A program made the position numbers and the translations under genes. 64,000 bases of DNA, from NCBI GenBank assembly GCA_910586665.1, contig CAJUIX010000004.1, positions 91,991 to 155,990 of the forward strand, in the 5' to 3' direction. Numbering within the stretch: the stretch's first letter is position 1; the number at the start of each line of letters is the position of its first letter. The stretch comes from an uncultured Duncaniella sp. GTDB lineage: Bacteria; Bacteroidota; Bacteroidia; Bacteroidales; Muribaculaceae. Below, piece by piece: positions 1 through 8,608 of the stretch. Under the pieces are notes generated by a model. It was not told where the DNA came from. It worked only from the letters and a program-made list of their open reading frames with translations, and searched no databases.

Positions 1-132
1 GGGCAGTCGAGCACACCCAAGGTATTTGCCGCCGGCGATGTCTCGACTGGAGCCTCACTCGTGGTCCGCTGTATCGCCTCCGGCCGCAAAGCAGCCCTGG
101 GCATACATGAATACCTGACAGGAAAGAAATAA
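1..132 (+). CDS. C-terminal end of a GltD-type NAD(P)H/FAD oxidoreductase (5' truncated)
   Basis: The window opens inside an open frame that ends with TAA at 130-132. The visible 43 residues contain VFAAGDVSTGASLVV followed by SGRKAALGIHEYL. This is the C-terminal FAD-contact segment of the glutamate synthase small-subunit (GltD) superfamily, in which the AAGD motif binds the flavin and the last helix carries the GRKAA pattern. Family members pass electrons from NAD(P)H through flavin and Fe-S centres, for example to glutamate synthase. Only the tail is present, so GltD itself cannot be separated from related NADPH-dependent oxidoreductases. It converges with the GH3 gene. Confidence 0.75.
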   Translation, partial: GQSSTPKVFAAGDVSTGASLVVRCIASGRKAALGIHEYLTGKK

Positions 133-162
133 TCCCACGCCGAAGCCCCCAACCGTCATATA

Positions 163-210
163 CTCAACCGGCTGTGTCGAAAGTCCTTGACCACGACACA
201 GCCGGTTGAG
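163..210. terminator. Long perfect hairpin between convergent genes
   Basis: A perfect 17-bp inverted repeat (163-179 and 194-210) encloses a 14-nt loop. It lies between the stop of the GltD-like gene and the stop of the convergent GH3 gene, so it probably ends transcription from either side. No uridine run follows directly on either strand, so classical intrinsic termination is not certain. Confidence 0.55.
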
Positions 211-285
211 CATATATGTACGAGGTTTATTACATAAGCCTCCCTTCAAAAGGTTATAAAAAACTTTTTTGGACAGTTCACATTT

Positions 286-2856
286 TTATTTTATAGTTAC
301 TTTGGTTGTCTTGAGGTCTTTGGGGGAGCTGGAGGAACCGACGAGGAGTTCGTAGGAGCCGGGGACTACTCGCATTTCCTGGGCGGCTTCGTCCCAGTTC
401 TCGAAGAGATTGCGGGGGAAGTCGATTGTGACCTTGCGGCTCTCTCCTGGGGCAAGCTCTACGCGCTCATAGCCACGCAGGGTCTTGTTAGGACCGGCTG
501 TGTCGGCGGGGCGGCGCATATAGACCTGCACGACCTCTGTGCCCTTGACCTTGCCGGTGTTCTTGACTTCGACGCTGATCTTACCGTCGGCGTAGACAGG
601 CTCGGAGATGTCGAATGTAGTGTAGCTGAGGCCGTAGCCGAAGGGGTAGAGGGGATCCTGCATCATGTAGCGGTATGTGCGGCCGGCCATGAGGTAGTCG
701 TCGAAGGCGGGGAGCTGCGAGTCGTCCTTATAGAAGGTGACAGGGAGTTTGCCCGAGGGATTGTAGTCGCCGTAGAGGACGTCGGCCACGGCATGGCCTC
801 CCTGCTCGCCGGGATACCAGGCCTGGAGTATGGCGTCGCATATTTCATTTTCAGGGGTGAGCGCCACGGCGCTGCCGCTACAGTTGACGAAGACTATTTT
901 CTTGCCCGCGTCGTGGAGGGCGCGGAGTATTTCACGCTGCGGAGCGGGAAGCTCTATCGACGTGCGGTCGCCGTCGTCAAATCCGGGCTCGCGCACCTTT
1001 GCCTCCTCGCGCTCGTAGGCCGGAGATATGCCTCCGACGAAGATTACAGTCTCGGAATCCTTGGCTGCGGCCACGGCATCGGCAGCTGTGACATCGCGGG
1101 TGCGGAGAATGTCGAAATTGAGGGTGGCGTCATCCTCGAGCTGCATGTAGTCGACTTCGATGTCGTATTTCTTACCTTTCTCGACCACAAGTTCGCGCTC
1201 ACGGAAGTTGAGCGGGTCGGTTTTCCAACGGTTGTGGACGGTGTCGCCGTTGATGATTATGCGGAGGCCGTCGTCGTTGTTGAAGACCATGTCGAGGGTC
1301 TCGTCGCGGTCGGCGGTATAAGTACCCATGTAGCGCGCGGTGAAGTTGGTGAGGTTGACACCCGGGGCAAAGGCCGTGTTGCCGCCGTTGTCAAGCATTA
1401 TCGGGGAGGTGTAGACAGCGACTGCGTCAGGGGTACCTTCCATATTTGTGTTGTTCCAATATGTGGCCACCATACCGGGGTTCCCGTCGCCGCCCTTGAT
1501 GTTTTGGAACACACTCTCGCGGTCGGTCATGCGGGTGACGGCGCAGCCGCGGGCATAGGGGAGCGTGCGGCCGGTGCGGGCGTTGAGACCCTCGAGAATG
1601 GTGACTGTGTGGCCGGGCTGGCCGTAGTAGATACCCCACATCATAGTCGAGTCAGCGGCGTTGGGACCCATGACCATTACTTTTTTATCATCGGGGGAGA
1701 GGGGGAGTATGCCGTTGTTTTTAAGCAACACCATCTGCTCGCGACCCATCTTGCGGGCGAGCTCGCGGTGCTCTTTCGAGTTGACGACGCTCATAGGAAT
1801 AGATGTCCACGAGACGAGCGAGTCGGGGTCGAAGTCGCCAAGTTCGAAACGTCCCTTGAGGAGGCGCTTAACGCTGACGTCGATGTCCGACTCCTTGATG
1901 TCGCCGCGCTTCACGGCTCCGGGGAGATTCTTATAGACGCCGCCACACTCCACGTCGGTGCCGCTGAGCACTCCGAGAGCCGATGCCGCCTTTGAATCTT
2001 TGGATACCTCGTGGCGCCCTTCGCGATAAAAGTCGCCGATTGCGCCGCAGTCGCTGACCACGAGCCCGTCGAAGCCCCACTGGTAGCGGAGGATTGAGTT
2101 GAGCAGACGGTCGGAGCCACAGCAGGGGGAGCCTTCAAAACGCTGGTAGGCACACATGACCTGCTGCACGTCGCCCTCCTGGACGAGCGTTTTGAAAGCC
2201 GGGAGATATGTCTCCCATAGTTCGCGTGCGGGAAGATTCTCGATATTGAACTGGTGGCGGGTCTTTTCGGGGCCGCTATGGACGGCATAGTGCTTGGCGC
2301 AGGCATGGAGCTTGTAATACTTGTTCTTGCCGTCGCCCTGCAGGCCCTTGACCACGCGCAGGCCCATGCGTCCGTTCATGTACGGGTCCTCGCCGTAAGT
2401 CTCCTGGCCGCGTCCCCAGCGCGGGTCGCGGAATACGTTGATGTTCGGGGTCCAAAAGGAGAGACATTTGTATTTTCCTACCTTTCCTTCCTTGCGCGCG
2501 AGGGTGTTTTTGGCGCGGGCCTCGTCGCTGACGGCAGTAAATATCTCTTCAATCAGATCGTCGTCAAAGGAGGCTGCCATGCCGATGCAGGAAGGGAAGA
2601 CTGTGGCCAGCCCGTTGCGACCGACGCCGTGGAGAGCCTCGCTCCACCAGTCGAAGGCCGGTATGCCGAGGCGCTCGATGGCCGGCGAACCGTTCATCAT
2701 GAGGAGAGCCTTCTCCTCGAGGGTCAGGCGTTTGCACAGGTCTTCGGCACGTTCTTCGGCAGACAGGGCCGGATTCTGATAAGGTAATAGTTCGGCCGAC
2801 ATGACAGCGGGAATAGCTGAAATTACGGCTGCAACCAAGAGCTGCTTTAATTTCAT
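286..2856 (-). CDS. GH3 beta-xylosidase/beta-glucosidase with PA14 insert, exported
   Basis: This 856-residue protein belongs to glycoside hydrolase family 3, whose members cut terminal beta-linked sugars from oligosaccharides. Residues 1-20 look like a signal peptide, so it probably acts in the periplasm. The N-terminal barrel carries DWWSEALHGV near 69-78, typical of xylosidase-like members, AKHY near 187-190, and VVSDCGAI with the likely nucleophile Asp269. A PA14-like insert, beginning GMVATYWNN, interrupts the second domain at roughly 460-600, and a fibronectin-like domain closes the protein. It is divergent from the GH105 gene, suggesting joint use on plant cell-wall polysaccharide. The exact substrate (xylo- or gluco-oligosaccharide) cannot be read from sequence. 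Confidence 0.92.
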   Translation of the reverse strand: MKLKQLLVAAVISAIPAVMSAELLPYQNPALSAEERAEDLCKRLTLEEKALLMMNGSPAIERLGIPAFDWWSEALHGVGRNGLATVFPSCIGMAASFDDDLIEEIFTAVSDEARAKNTLARKEGKVGKYKCLSFWTPNINVFRDPRWGRGQETYGEDPYMNGRMGLRVVKGLQGDGKNKYYKLHACAKHYAVHSGPEKTRHQFNIENLPARELWETYLPAFKTLVQEGDVQQVMCAYQRFEGSPCCGSDRLLNSILRYQWGFDGLVVSDCGAIGDFYREGRHEVSKDSKAASALGVLSGTDVECGGVYKNLPGAVKRGDIKESDIDVSVKRLLKGRFELGDFDPDSLVSWTSIPMSVVNSKEHRELARKMGREQMVLLKNNGILPLSPDDKKVMVMGPNAADSTMMWGIYYGQPGHTVTILEGLNARTGRTLPYARGCAVTRMTDRESVFQNIKGGDGNPGMVATYWNNTNMEGTPDAVAVYTSPIMLDNGGNTAFAPGVNLTNFTARYMGTYTADRDETLDMVFNNDDGLRIIINGDTVHNRWKTDPLNFRERELVVEKGKKYDIEVDYMQLEDDATLNFDILRTRDVTAADAVAAAKDSETVIFVGGISPAYEREEAKVREPGFDDGDRTSIELPAPQREILRALHDAGKKIVFVNCSGSAVALTPENEICDAILQAWYPGEQGGHAVADVLYGDYNPSGKLPVTFYKDDSQLPAFDDYLMAGRTYRYMMQDPLYPFGYGLSYTTFDISEPVYADGKISVEVKNTGKVKGTEVVQVYMRRPADTAGPNKTLRGYERVELAPGESRKVTIDFPRNLFENWDEAAQEMRVVPGSYELLVGSSSSPKDLKTTKVTIK

Positions 2857-2931
2857 GGCTTATTGTATTGATATGATAATTGGTATATGATAAATGATGT
2901 AAATTATGGTATAGAAAGCATTTAAGTAATG

Positions 2932-2963
2932 CAAATATAGACAAAAAAAGTGAAATAGACAAG
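2932..2963 (-). promoter_or_regulatory. Bacteroidetes-type promoter for the GH3 gene
   Basis: On the minus strand a -7 box TATATTTG (2932-2939) matches TAnnTTTG. A CTTG lies 20 bp upstream (2960-2963) in place of the usual TTTG. It sits back to back with the GH105 promoter. Confidence 0.55.
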
Positions 2964-2980
2964 CCGTTGGGAGGTGGCGA

Positions 2981-3012
2981 TTTGGCATTTACAGCATTAA
3001 TTCGTAAATTTG
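2981..3012 (+). promoter_or_regulatory. Bacteroidetes-type promoter for the GH105 gene
   Basis: TTTG (2981-2984), 20 bp spacer, TAAATTTG (3005-3012) is a full match to the Bacteroidetes primary sigma consensus. It leaves a leader of about 60 nt before the ATG at 3079. Confidence 0.75.
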
Positions 3013-3078
3013 TGCTATGGTTTGTGAAAGGCAGCCATTGAAACCGAACATTATCACTAATCCCATACCTTAAACCCA

Positions 3079-4389
3079 ATGAAAAAGTTAAAGCTTTTGC
3101 TTGCAGGCGTTCTGCTTGCTGCTTTCGGCAGTGCCTACGCCTCTACAGCCCCCGCCAAGAAGACCGCTGAAAAGCCCAAGCACTATTCCGAGTGGCTCAC
3201 CCGCTCCGAGATGCAGCGAGTACCGAAAAGTTACCTCCTTGATTTCTCAAATCGTCCGAAATGGAGCTATGTCATGGGCATCGAGCTTGAATCAATGCTC
3301 GACACCTACCTTCGCTATGGCGGCGACGACATCAAGGCTTATTGTAAGGAATACACTGATACGATGATTTCGCCCGAGGGCGTCATCCGCGGATATAAGC
3401 TCAAAGATTACAACCTCGACAATGTCCGCACAGGCCATTTCGTAACCCGCATGTATGAGCACTTCCCCGAACAGAAGAACCTGAAGGCAATGAACACCCT
3501 AATGCATCAGCTCGCCGACCAGCCCCGCACAAACGAAGGTGTCTACTGGCACAAGGCTATCTATGCCTACCAGGTGTGGCTCGACGGTATCTTCATGGGC
3601 CTTCCCTACCGTGTGCTGACCGCATCCATGATTTATACTCCCGAGCTTGCCAAGCCTATCTATGACGATGCCGTGGACCAGGTGAAGAGTACATACGAGC
3701 GCACATACGACCCCAAGACCGGCCTTAACCGCCACGCCTGGGACGAGAGCCGCGAGATGTTCTGGAGCGACAACGAGACCGGCCTCTCACAGCACTGCTG
3801 GGGCCGCGCGCAGGGCTGGTATACTATGGCCCTCGTGGAACTCCTCGACGCACTCCCCGCCGACTATGAGCGTCGCGGCGAAGTGGAGGAGCTTCTGACC
3901 AAGTGCTTCGACAATATTATCAAATGGCAGGATTCCAAGACCGGCACATGGTACCAGGTGATGGATTCTCCCGGACGCGAGGGCAACTACCTCGAGTCGA
4001 CAGCCACCTCTATGTTTGCCTACTCTCTTCTGAAGGCTGCCCGCAAGGGTTATGTGAAGGATCCGAAATATCTCGAGGCAGGTAAGAAGGCTTACCAGGG
4101 CATCATCGACAACTTCATTCGCGAGGACGCTGACGGCACTATCTCGATCACCGACTGCTGCGTTGTGGCAGGCCTCGGCCCGGGTATCAGCGACGCTGTC
4201 CTCAAAGCAGCTCCCAAGGTTAAGGAGAACAAGCGTCGCGACGGTTCGTATGCCTACTATCTCAGCGAGCCTATCCGCGACAACGATGCCAAGGGCGTCG
4301 GTCCCTTCATCTGGGCCTCTCTTGAAATGGAAGACCTCGGATATGACGTGGATTCTCTGAAAAAGAATAAAAAGAACAAGAAAAAATAA
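3079..4389 (+). CDS. GH105 unsaturated rhamnogalacturonyl hydrolase, exported
   Basis: This 436-residue protein is a YteR/YesR-like family 105 glycoside hydrolase. These enzymes hydrate the unsaturated uronate left at the end of rhamnogalacturonan or related oligosaccharides by polysaccharide lyases. Residues 1-21 form a signal peptide. The alpha6/alpha6 barrel is marked by QVWLDGIFMGLP, whose Asp is the usual catalytic acid, and by QHCWGRAQGWYTMALVELLD. A KKNKKNKKK tail ends the protein. It stands alone between its own promoter and a terminator, divergent from the GH3 gene, with no SusC/SusD pair nearby, so this is not a complete polysaccharide utilisation locus within the window. Confidence 0.92.
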   Translation: MKKLKLLLAGVLLAAFGSAYASTAPAKKTAEKPKHYSEWLTRSEMQRVPKSYLLDFSNRPKWSYVMGIELESMLDTYLRYGGDDIKAYCKEYTDTMISPEGVIRGYKLKDYNLDNVRTGHFVTRMYEHFPEQKNLKAMNTLMHQLADQPRTNEGVYWHKAIYAYQVWLDGIFMGLPYRVLTASMIYTPELAKPIYDDAVDQVKSTYERTYDPKTGLNRHAWDESREMFWSDNETGLSQHCWGRAQGWYTMALVELLDALPADYERRGEVEELLTKCFDNIIKWQDSKTGTWYQVMDSPGREGNYLESTATSMFAYSLLKAARKGYVKDPKYLEAGKKAYQGIIDNFIREDADGTISITDCCVVAGLGPGISDAVLKAAPKVKENKRRDGSYAYYLSEPIRDNDAKGVGPFIWASLEMEDLGYDVDSLKKNKKNKKK

Positions 4390-4417
4390 GCGATAGGCAA
4401 TATTTAGCGGAAACAGT

Positions 4418-4459
4418 AGCGTCACTCTCGAAATGTCCGGGAGTGACGCTTATTATTTT
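4418..4459. terminator. Intrinsic terminator between convergent genes
   Basis: A perfect 10-bp stem (4418-4427 with 4441-4450) is followed on the plus strand by TATTATTTT. It ends the GH105 transcript and may also serve the convergent RHH/SPFH operon. Confidence 0.75.
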
Positions 4460-4469
4460 GAAGTAGTAT

Positions 4470-4679
4470 TTATTCCGTAGTCTCGCTGTCGGAGGGGGAG
4501 ACGGGGGTATCGTCCTTTTTAGAGCGGCGGTAACGACGGAGGGCGTCGTTGACTATCCATTGGAGCTGCCCGTTGACAGAGCGGAATTCCGCGGCGGCCC
4601 AGCGCTCCACTTCCTCCATTGCCGAAGGATCGAGACGGAGAAGGAAACCTTTGGTGGATTGCTTTGTCTTTGTCGGCAT
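4470..4679 (-). CDS. Small Arc-like ribbon-helix-helix protein
   Basis: This 69-residue protein starts at MPTKTKQSTKGFLLRL; longer readings of the frame overlap the SPFH gene and look like out-of-frame sequence. A short beta strand (KGFLLRL) is followed by two helices (PSAMEEVERWAAAEF and NGQLQWIVNDALRRYRR), the layout of Arc/MetJ DNA-binding domains, then an acidic Ser/Thr-rich tail. It begins 13 nt after the SPFH stop and is almost certainly co-transcribed with it. It could be an autoregulator of this two-gene operon, which is inference. No toxin gene is adjacent, so there is no support for a toxin-antitoxin reading. Confidence 0.8.
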   Translation of the reverse strand: MPTKTKQSTKGFLLRLDPSAMEEVERWAAAEFRSVNGQLQWIVNDALRRYRRSKKDDTPVSPSDSETTE

Positions 4680-4692
4680 GGGAGATAGATTT

Positions 4693-5631
4693 TTACTGAT
4701 ATAGTGTGCCGGTATTGACCACGGGCTGGGCCGGCTCGTCGGCGCAGAGAACCACGAGCAGGTTGCTGACCATTGCGGCCTTGCGCTCCTCATCGAGTTC
4801 GACCACGCCCTGATCCTTAAGCTCGGTGAGAGCCATTTTGACCATTGATACCGCGCCTTCGACAATCTTCTCGCGGGCCGAGATAATGGCTGAGGCCTGT
4901 TGGCGGCGAAGCATAACGGCTGCAATCTCAGGGGCGTAGGCGAGATAGTTGAGACGGGCCTCCACGACTTCGATGCCTGCCATCGAGAGGCGCTCGTTGA
5001 TTTTATGCTCGAGCAGATCGTTGATTTCCTCGCCACCGCTTCGGAGGGTGAGCTGTCCCGAGTGGTCGTCATTGTCGTCATAGGCATACTGGCCGGTCAC
5101 CTCGCGGAGGGCGGCGTCGCTCTGGATTCTGACGAAGGCCTCGAGCGCCGAGCTGCTCACGGCGTTTGAGGTCACGGAAGCTGCCGCGGGTGCGGCGTCG
5201 ACATCAAACACGGCACGATAGGTGTCTTTCACCTTCCACACGAGCACCATGCCGATGAGCACGGGGTTGCCTATGCGGTCATTGACCTTGATAGGCTCTA
5301 TGTCCATATTTCGGATGCGGAGGGAGATTTTTTTGAGGCTCACGAAGGGGTTGATCCAGTAGTAGCCGGTCTGTTTGCAGGTGCCGCAGTATTTTCCGAA
5401 AAATATTGCCACTCTCGCCTGGTTTGGCTGCTGGATGAAGAAACCGCCGAGCATAACCAGGTCGATGATTCCGAGGATGACGGCGCTGACGATTCCGGGG
5501 ATGTCAAGAAGCAGGATGCAGGCCGTCATGACTGCCGGAATGGCCAGGAGTGTGAGCGCGAGCATGGCAAAACCATTGTAAATCTTGCCGCGATAGGCAT
5601 ACTCGTTGTTGTTGGTAGTAGAGGTAGACAT
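4693..5631 (-). CDS. SPFH (stomatin/prohibitin/flotillin/HflK) domain membrane protein
   Basis: This 312-residue protein has two hydrophobic segments near 20-45 and 47-67, then an SPFH/Band 7 domain from about 70 (QPNQARVAIFFGKYCGTC) to about 290. The C-terminal part is helical (HKINERLSMAGIEVVEARL, RRQQASAIISAREKIVEGA), as in members that assemble into membrane-bound rings. Family members scaffold membrane microdomains or regulate membrane proteases; the specific client here is unknown. It is the first gene of an operon with the RHH gene. On the minus strand a TATATTTG -7 box lies at 5667-5674. Confidence 0.88.
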   Translation of the reverse strand: MSTSTTNNNEYAYRGKIYNGFAMLALTLLAIPAVMTACILLLDIPGIVSAVILGIIDLVMLGGFFIQQPNQARVAIFFGKYCGTCKQTGYYWINPFVSLKKISLRIRNMDIEPIKVNDRIGNPVLIGMVLVWKVKDTYRAVFDVDAAPAAASVTSNAVSSSALEAFVRIQSDAALREVTGQYAYDDNDDHSGQLTLRSGGEEINDLLEHKINERLSMAGIEVVEARLNYLAYAPEIAAVMLRRQQASAIISAREKIVEGAVSMVKMALTELKDQGVVELDEERKAAMVSNLLVVLCADEPAQPVVNTGTLYQ

Positions 5632-5710
5632 GGTTGTGATATTAAAATGATATTAAATTGCTATCGCAAATATATTAAATCATTTTAAGAAAACCTAATG
5701 TTATTGTGTA

Positions 5711-5746
5711 AAAAAATAGCTGCGCCAAAATGAATTGGCGCAGCTA
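5711..5746 (-). terminator. Intrinsic terminator of alaS
   Basis: A perfect 11-bp stem (5717-5727 with 5736-5746) is followed on the minus strand by six uridines (5716 down to 5711). Confidence 0.85.
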
Positions 5747-5772
5747 CCTAATATTATTTTGGAGTTAATAGC

Positions 5773-8394
5773 TTACTGCTTGAAAGTATTAATCATGGCC
5801 TGGAAGGCTACAGAGAGGCCGCCCTTGTCCTTGCCGCCGGCCTGGGCGAAGCCGGGCTGGCCACCGCCGCCACCCTTGATCGCCTTGGCCGCCTCGCGGA
5901 CGATGTTTGATGCGTTGTAGCCCTCCTTGACAATGTCGTCGGTCATGGCCACGGTGAGAAGTGGTTTGCCCGAAACGTCGACGGTAGCGGCTAAAAAGGC
6001 TGTCTTCTCGGGCGAGAGCTGACGCACGGCAAAGGCGATGCCCTTTACAACTTCAGGCACGCGGACGCCTGAAATAGCGGTAAGCTTGATGCCGTTGACT
6101 GTCTCGGCCTTGTCGAGAATCTCGCGGGCAATGTTGCGGATGCGCTCCTGCATATATTCCTCGGCCTGCTTGCGAAGCTCGGTGTTTTCTTCGATTGACT
6201 TGCGGAGCGCCTGGCGGATGTCAGGTGCGTTGTTGAGCATTTCGGCCACGGCGTGCATGTTGTCGCTCATCTCGTCAATCATATCTTCGGCCACCTGGGC
6301 GGTGACAGCCTCGATACGGCGGATGCCGGCGGCGATACTTGACTCGGATACTATGCGAATCATGCCGATGTTGCCGGTGTTGGGGACATGGGTACCACCG
6401 CAGAGTTCGACTGAGTCACCGTATTTCACCACGCGGACCTCCTCGCCGTACTTCTCACCGAAGAGAGCCATAGCACCCATTTCCAGAGCCTCGGCAATAG
6501 GTGTGTGGCGGCGCTCGTCAAGAGGGATGGCCTTGCGGACATTGGCGTTGGCGATACGCTCGGCCTTGCGGAGCTCCTCGGGTGTCACTTTCTGGAAGTG
6601 GGAGAAGTCGAAGCGGAGCATGCCGGGGGATACAAACGAGCCTTTCTGCTCCACATGTGTACCGAGCACCTCGCGGAGGGCGGCATGGAGCAGGTGGGTG
6701 GCGGTGTGGTTACATTCGGTGGCGCGGCGGTTGGCCTCGTTGATCCGGGCTGTGAACTCTGCCTCGACATTGGAGGGGAGCTTCTTGCTCAGGTGGACTG
6801 CCTGGCCGTTCTCACGCTTGGTATCGTAGATTTCCACTTTCTCGTCGCCGCAGATGAGCCAGCCGCTGTCGCCGACCTGGCCGCCCATTTCTGCATAGAA
6901 GGGGGTGGTGGAGAGTACAATCTGATAAAATTCCTTGTTTTTCTGAGTCACCTTGCGGTAACGGAGTATGCGGGTGGGGCAGGAAGTGACATCATAGCCC
7001 ACGAATTCGGTCTCACCTTCGCTGACAGTCACCCAGTCGGTGGCCTCGACGGCTGCGGCATTGCGTGCGCGGGTCTTCTGTGCCTCCATTTCGACGTCAA
7101 ACTCTTTTTTGTCAAGAGTCATGCCGTTTTCCTTGAGAATAAGTTCGGTAAGGTCGAGGGGGAAGCCGTATGTGTCGTAAAGCACGAAGGCCTCTTTGCC
7201 TGAAATCTCGTTCTTGCCTTGGCTTTTGGCGTTTTTGATAGCCTCGTCGAGGATGGCGATACCTTTGTCGAGTGTGCGGAGGAATGAATCCTCCTCTTCC
7301 TTGATTACCTTCATGATAAGCTCGCGCTGTGCGGCGATTTCGGGATAAGCCTCACCCATAGAGTCGATGAGGGTGTTGACAAGCTTGTACATGAAGGCCT
7401 GCTTTTGGTCAAGGAAGGTGTATGCGTAGCGGACGGCGCGGCGGAGGATGCGACGGATGACATAGCCGGCCTTGGCGTTGCCGGGGAGCTGGCTGTCGGC
7501 AATCGAGAATGAGATTGTGCGCACATGGTCGGCGATGACACGCATCGCTATGTCGACCTTGGCGTCCTTGCCATATTCCTTGCCCGAAAGCTGGGCGATT
7601 TTGCCGATGAGGGGGGTGAATACGTCAGTATCGTAGTTGGATTTTTTGCCCTGGAGAGCCATGCAGAGGCGCTCGAAACCCATGCCGGTGTCGATGACCT
7701 TCGCAGGCAGCGGTTCGAGAGAGCCGTCGGCCTTACGGTTGAACTGCATGAACACGAGGTTCCATATCTCAATCACCAAGGGATTGTCTTTATTGACGAG
7801 GCTTGCACCGTCGATTTTCTCACGCTCTTCGTCGCTGCGGAGGTCGATGTGGATTTCCGAGCAGGGGCCGCAGGGACCTGTGTCGCCCATTTCCCAGAAG
7901 TTGTCGTGCTTGTTGCCGTTGATGATGTGGGAGGCGGGGAGATGCTGTTCCCAGTAGGAGGCAGCCTCGTCGTCGCGCGACAGTCCTTCGTCGGGTGCGC
8001 CCTCAAACACAGTGGCATAGAGGCGCTTCGGGTCGAGCTTGAGTACGTCGACGAGATATTCCCATGCCCAGTCGATAGCTTCTTTCTTGAAGTAGTCGCC
8101 GAATGACCAGTTGCCGAGCATCTCGAACATGGTGTGGTGGTAGGTGTCCATTCCGACCTCCTCGAGGTCGTTGTGTTTTCCTGACACACGCAGACATTTC
8201 TGCGAGTCGGCTACACGCTGGTATTTAGCGGCCTTATTACCTAAGATAATATCTTTGAACTGGTTCATGCCCGCGTTGGTAAACATCAGTGTGGGGTCAT
8301 CCTTGATTACCATCGGGGCGGAGGGGACGATGTGGTGTCCCTTAGATTGGAAAAACTCTTTGAAAGATTCGCGTATTTCCTTGGCTGTCAACAT
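5773..8394 (-). CDS. alaS: Alanyl-tRNA synthetase
   Basis: This 873-residue class II synthetase charges tRNA-Ala with alanine and edits mischarged Ser/Gly. The catalytic domain shows FKDIILGNK and HHTMFEMLGNWSFGDYFKKE. The editing domain carries the zinc ligands in HTATHLLH (about 560-567) and CGGTHV (about 664-669), and the C-terminal C-Ala domain ends with the glycine-rich KGGGGGQPGFAQAGG. Length and domain order are normal for bacteria. It appears monocistronic, with a TATCTTTG -7 box on the minus strand at 8446-8453 and its own terminator. Confidence 0.98.
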   Translation of the reverse strand: MLTAKEIRESFKEFFQSKGHHIVPSAPMVIKDDPTLMFTNAGMNQFKDIILGNKAAKYQRVADSQKCLRVSGKHNDLEEVGMDTYHHTMFEMLGNWSFGDYFKKEAIDWAWEYLVDVLKLDPKRLYATVFEGAPDEGLSRDDEAASYWEQHLPASHIINGNKHDNFWEMGDTGPCGPCSEIHIDLRSDEEREKIDGASLVNKDNPLVIEIWNLVFMQFNRKADGSLEPLPAKVIDTGMGFERLCMALQGKKSNYDTDVFTPLIGKIAQLSGKEYGKDAKVDIAMRVIADHVRTISFSIADSQLPGNAKAGYVIRRILRRAVRYAYTFLDQKQAFMYKLVNTLIDSMGEAYPEIAAQRELIMKVIKEEEDSFLRTLDKGIAILDEAIKNAKSQGKNEISGKEAFVLYDTYGFPLDLTELILKENGMTLDKKEFDVEMEAQKTRARNAAAVEATDWVTVSEGETEFVGYDVTSCPTRILRYRKVTQKNKEFYQIVLSTTPFYAEMGGQVGDSGWLICGDEKVEIYDTKRENGQAVHLSKKLPSNVEAEFTARINEANRRATECNHTATHLLHAALREVLGTHVEQKGSFVSPGMLRFDFSHFQKVTPEELRKAERIANANVRKAIPLDERRHTPIAEALEMGAMALFGEKYGEEVRVVKYGDSVELCGGTHVPNTGNIGMIRIVSESSIAAGIRRIEAVTAQVAEDMIDEMSDNMHAVAEMLNNAPDIRQALRKSIEENTELRKQAEEYMQERIRNIAREILDKAETVNGIKLTAISGVRVPEVVKGIAFAVRQLSPEKTAFLAATVDVSGKPLLTVAMTDDIVKEGYNASNIVREAAKAIKGGGGGQPGFAQAGGKDKGGLSVAFQAMINTFKQ

Positions 8395-8537
8395 AATGTA
8401 TATGGTTCTTTTGATTTATTTCCGTATGATTGGTCAAATAATTTGCAAAGATACGCATTTTTTGCCATAACATAGTCAATAATAATGGCTAAATAGATTT
8501 CAAGGCGTATAAAAAACGGTCGAATTTTCATTGTTGA

Positions 8538-8582
8538 TAAAAAATCCGGGAAGCTCTGTCATATAAGCAAGGGCTTCCCGGA
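8538..8582 (-). terminator. Intrinsic terminator of the SIMPL gene
   Basis: A 10-bp stem (8545-8554 with 8573-8582) is followed on the minus strand by a run of uridines. It separates the SIMPL gene from alaS downstream. Confidence 0.8.
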
Positions 8583-8608
8583 ATGTTATAGTATTTTATA
8601 TGTATCTC

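Noticed and set aside
793..1995. 400-residue plus-strand open frame opposite the GH3 gene
   Set aside because: It is antisense to a complete GH3 enzyme with all motifs; the long frame reflects codon bias, and its translation has no recognisable domains.
4470..5087. 205-residue version of the RHH protein
   Set aside because: The extra 136 residues lie opposite frame to the SPFH coding sequence and have a composition unlike a protein; the internal Met gives a compact RHH domain and 13-nt operon spacing.
7611..7620. G6 run in alaS as another contingency tract
   Set aside because: The alaS frame is continuous through it and complete; length alone is not evidence. It serves as a control against general homopolymer undercalling.
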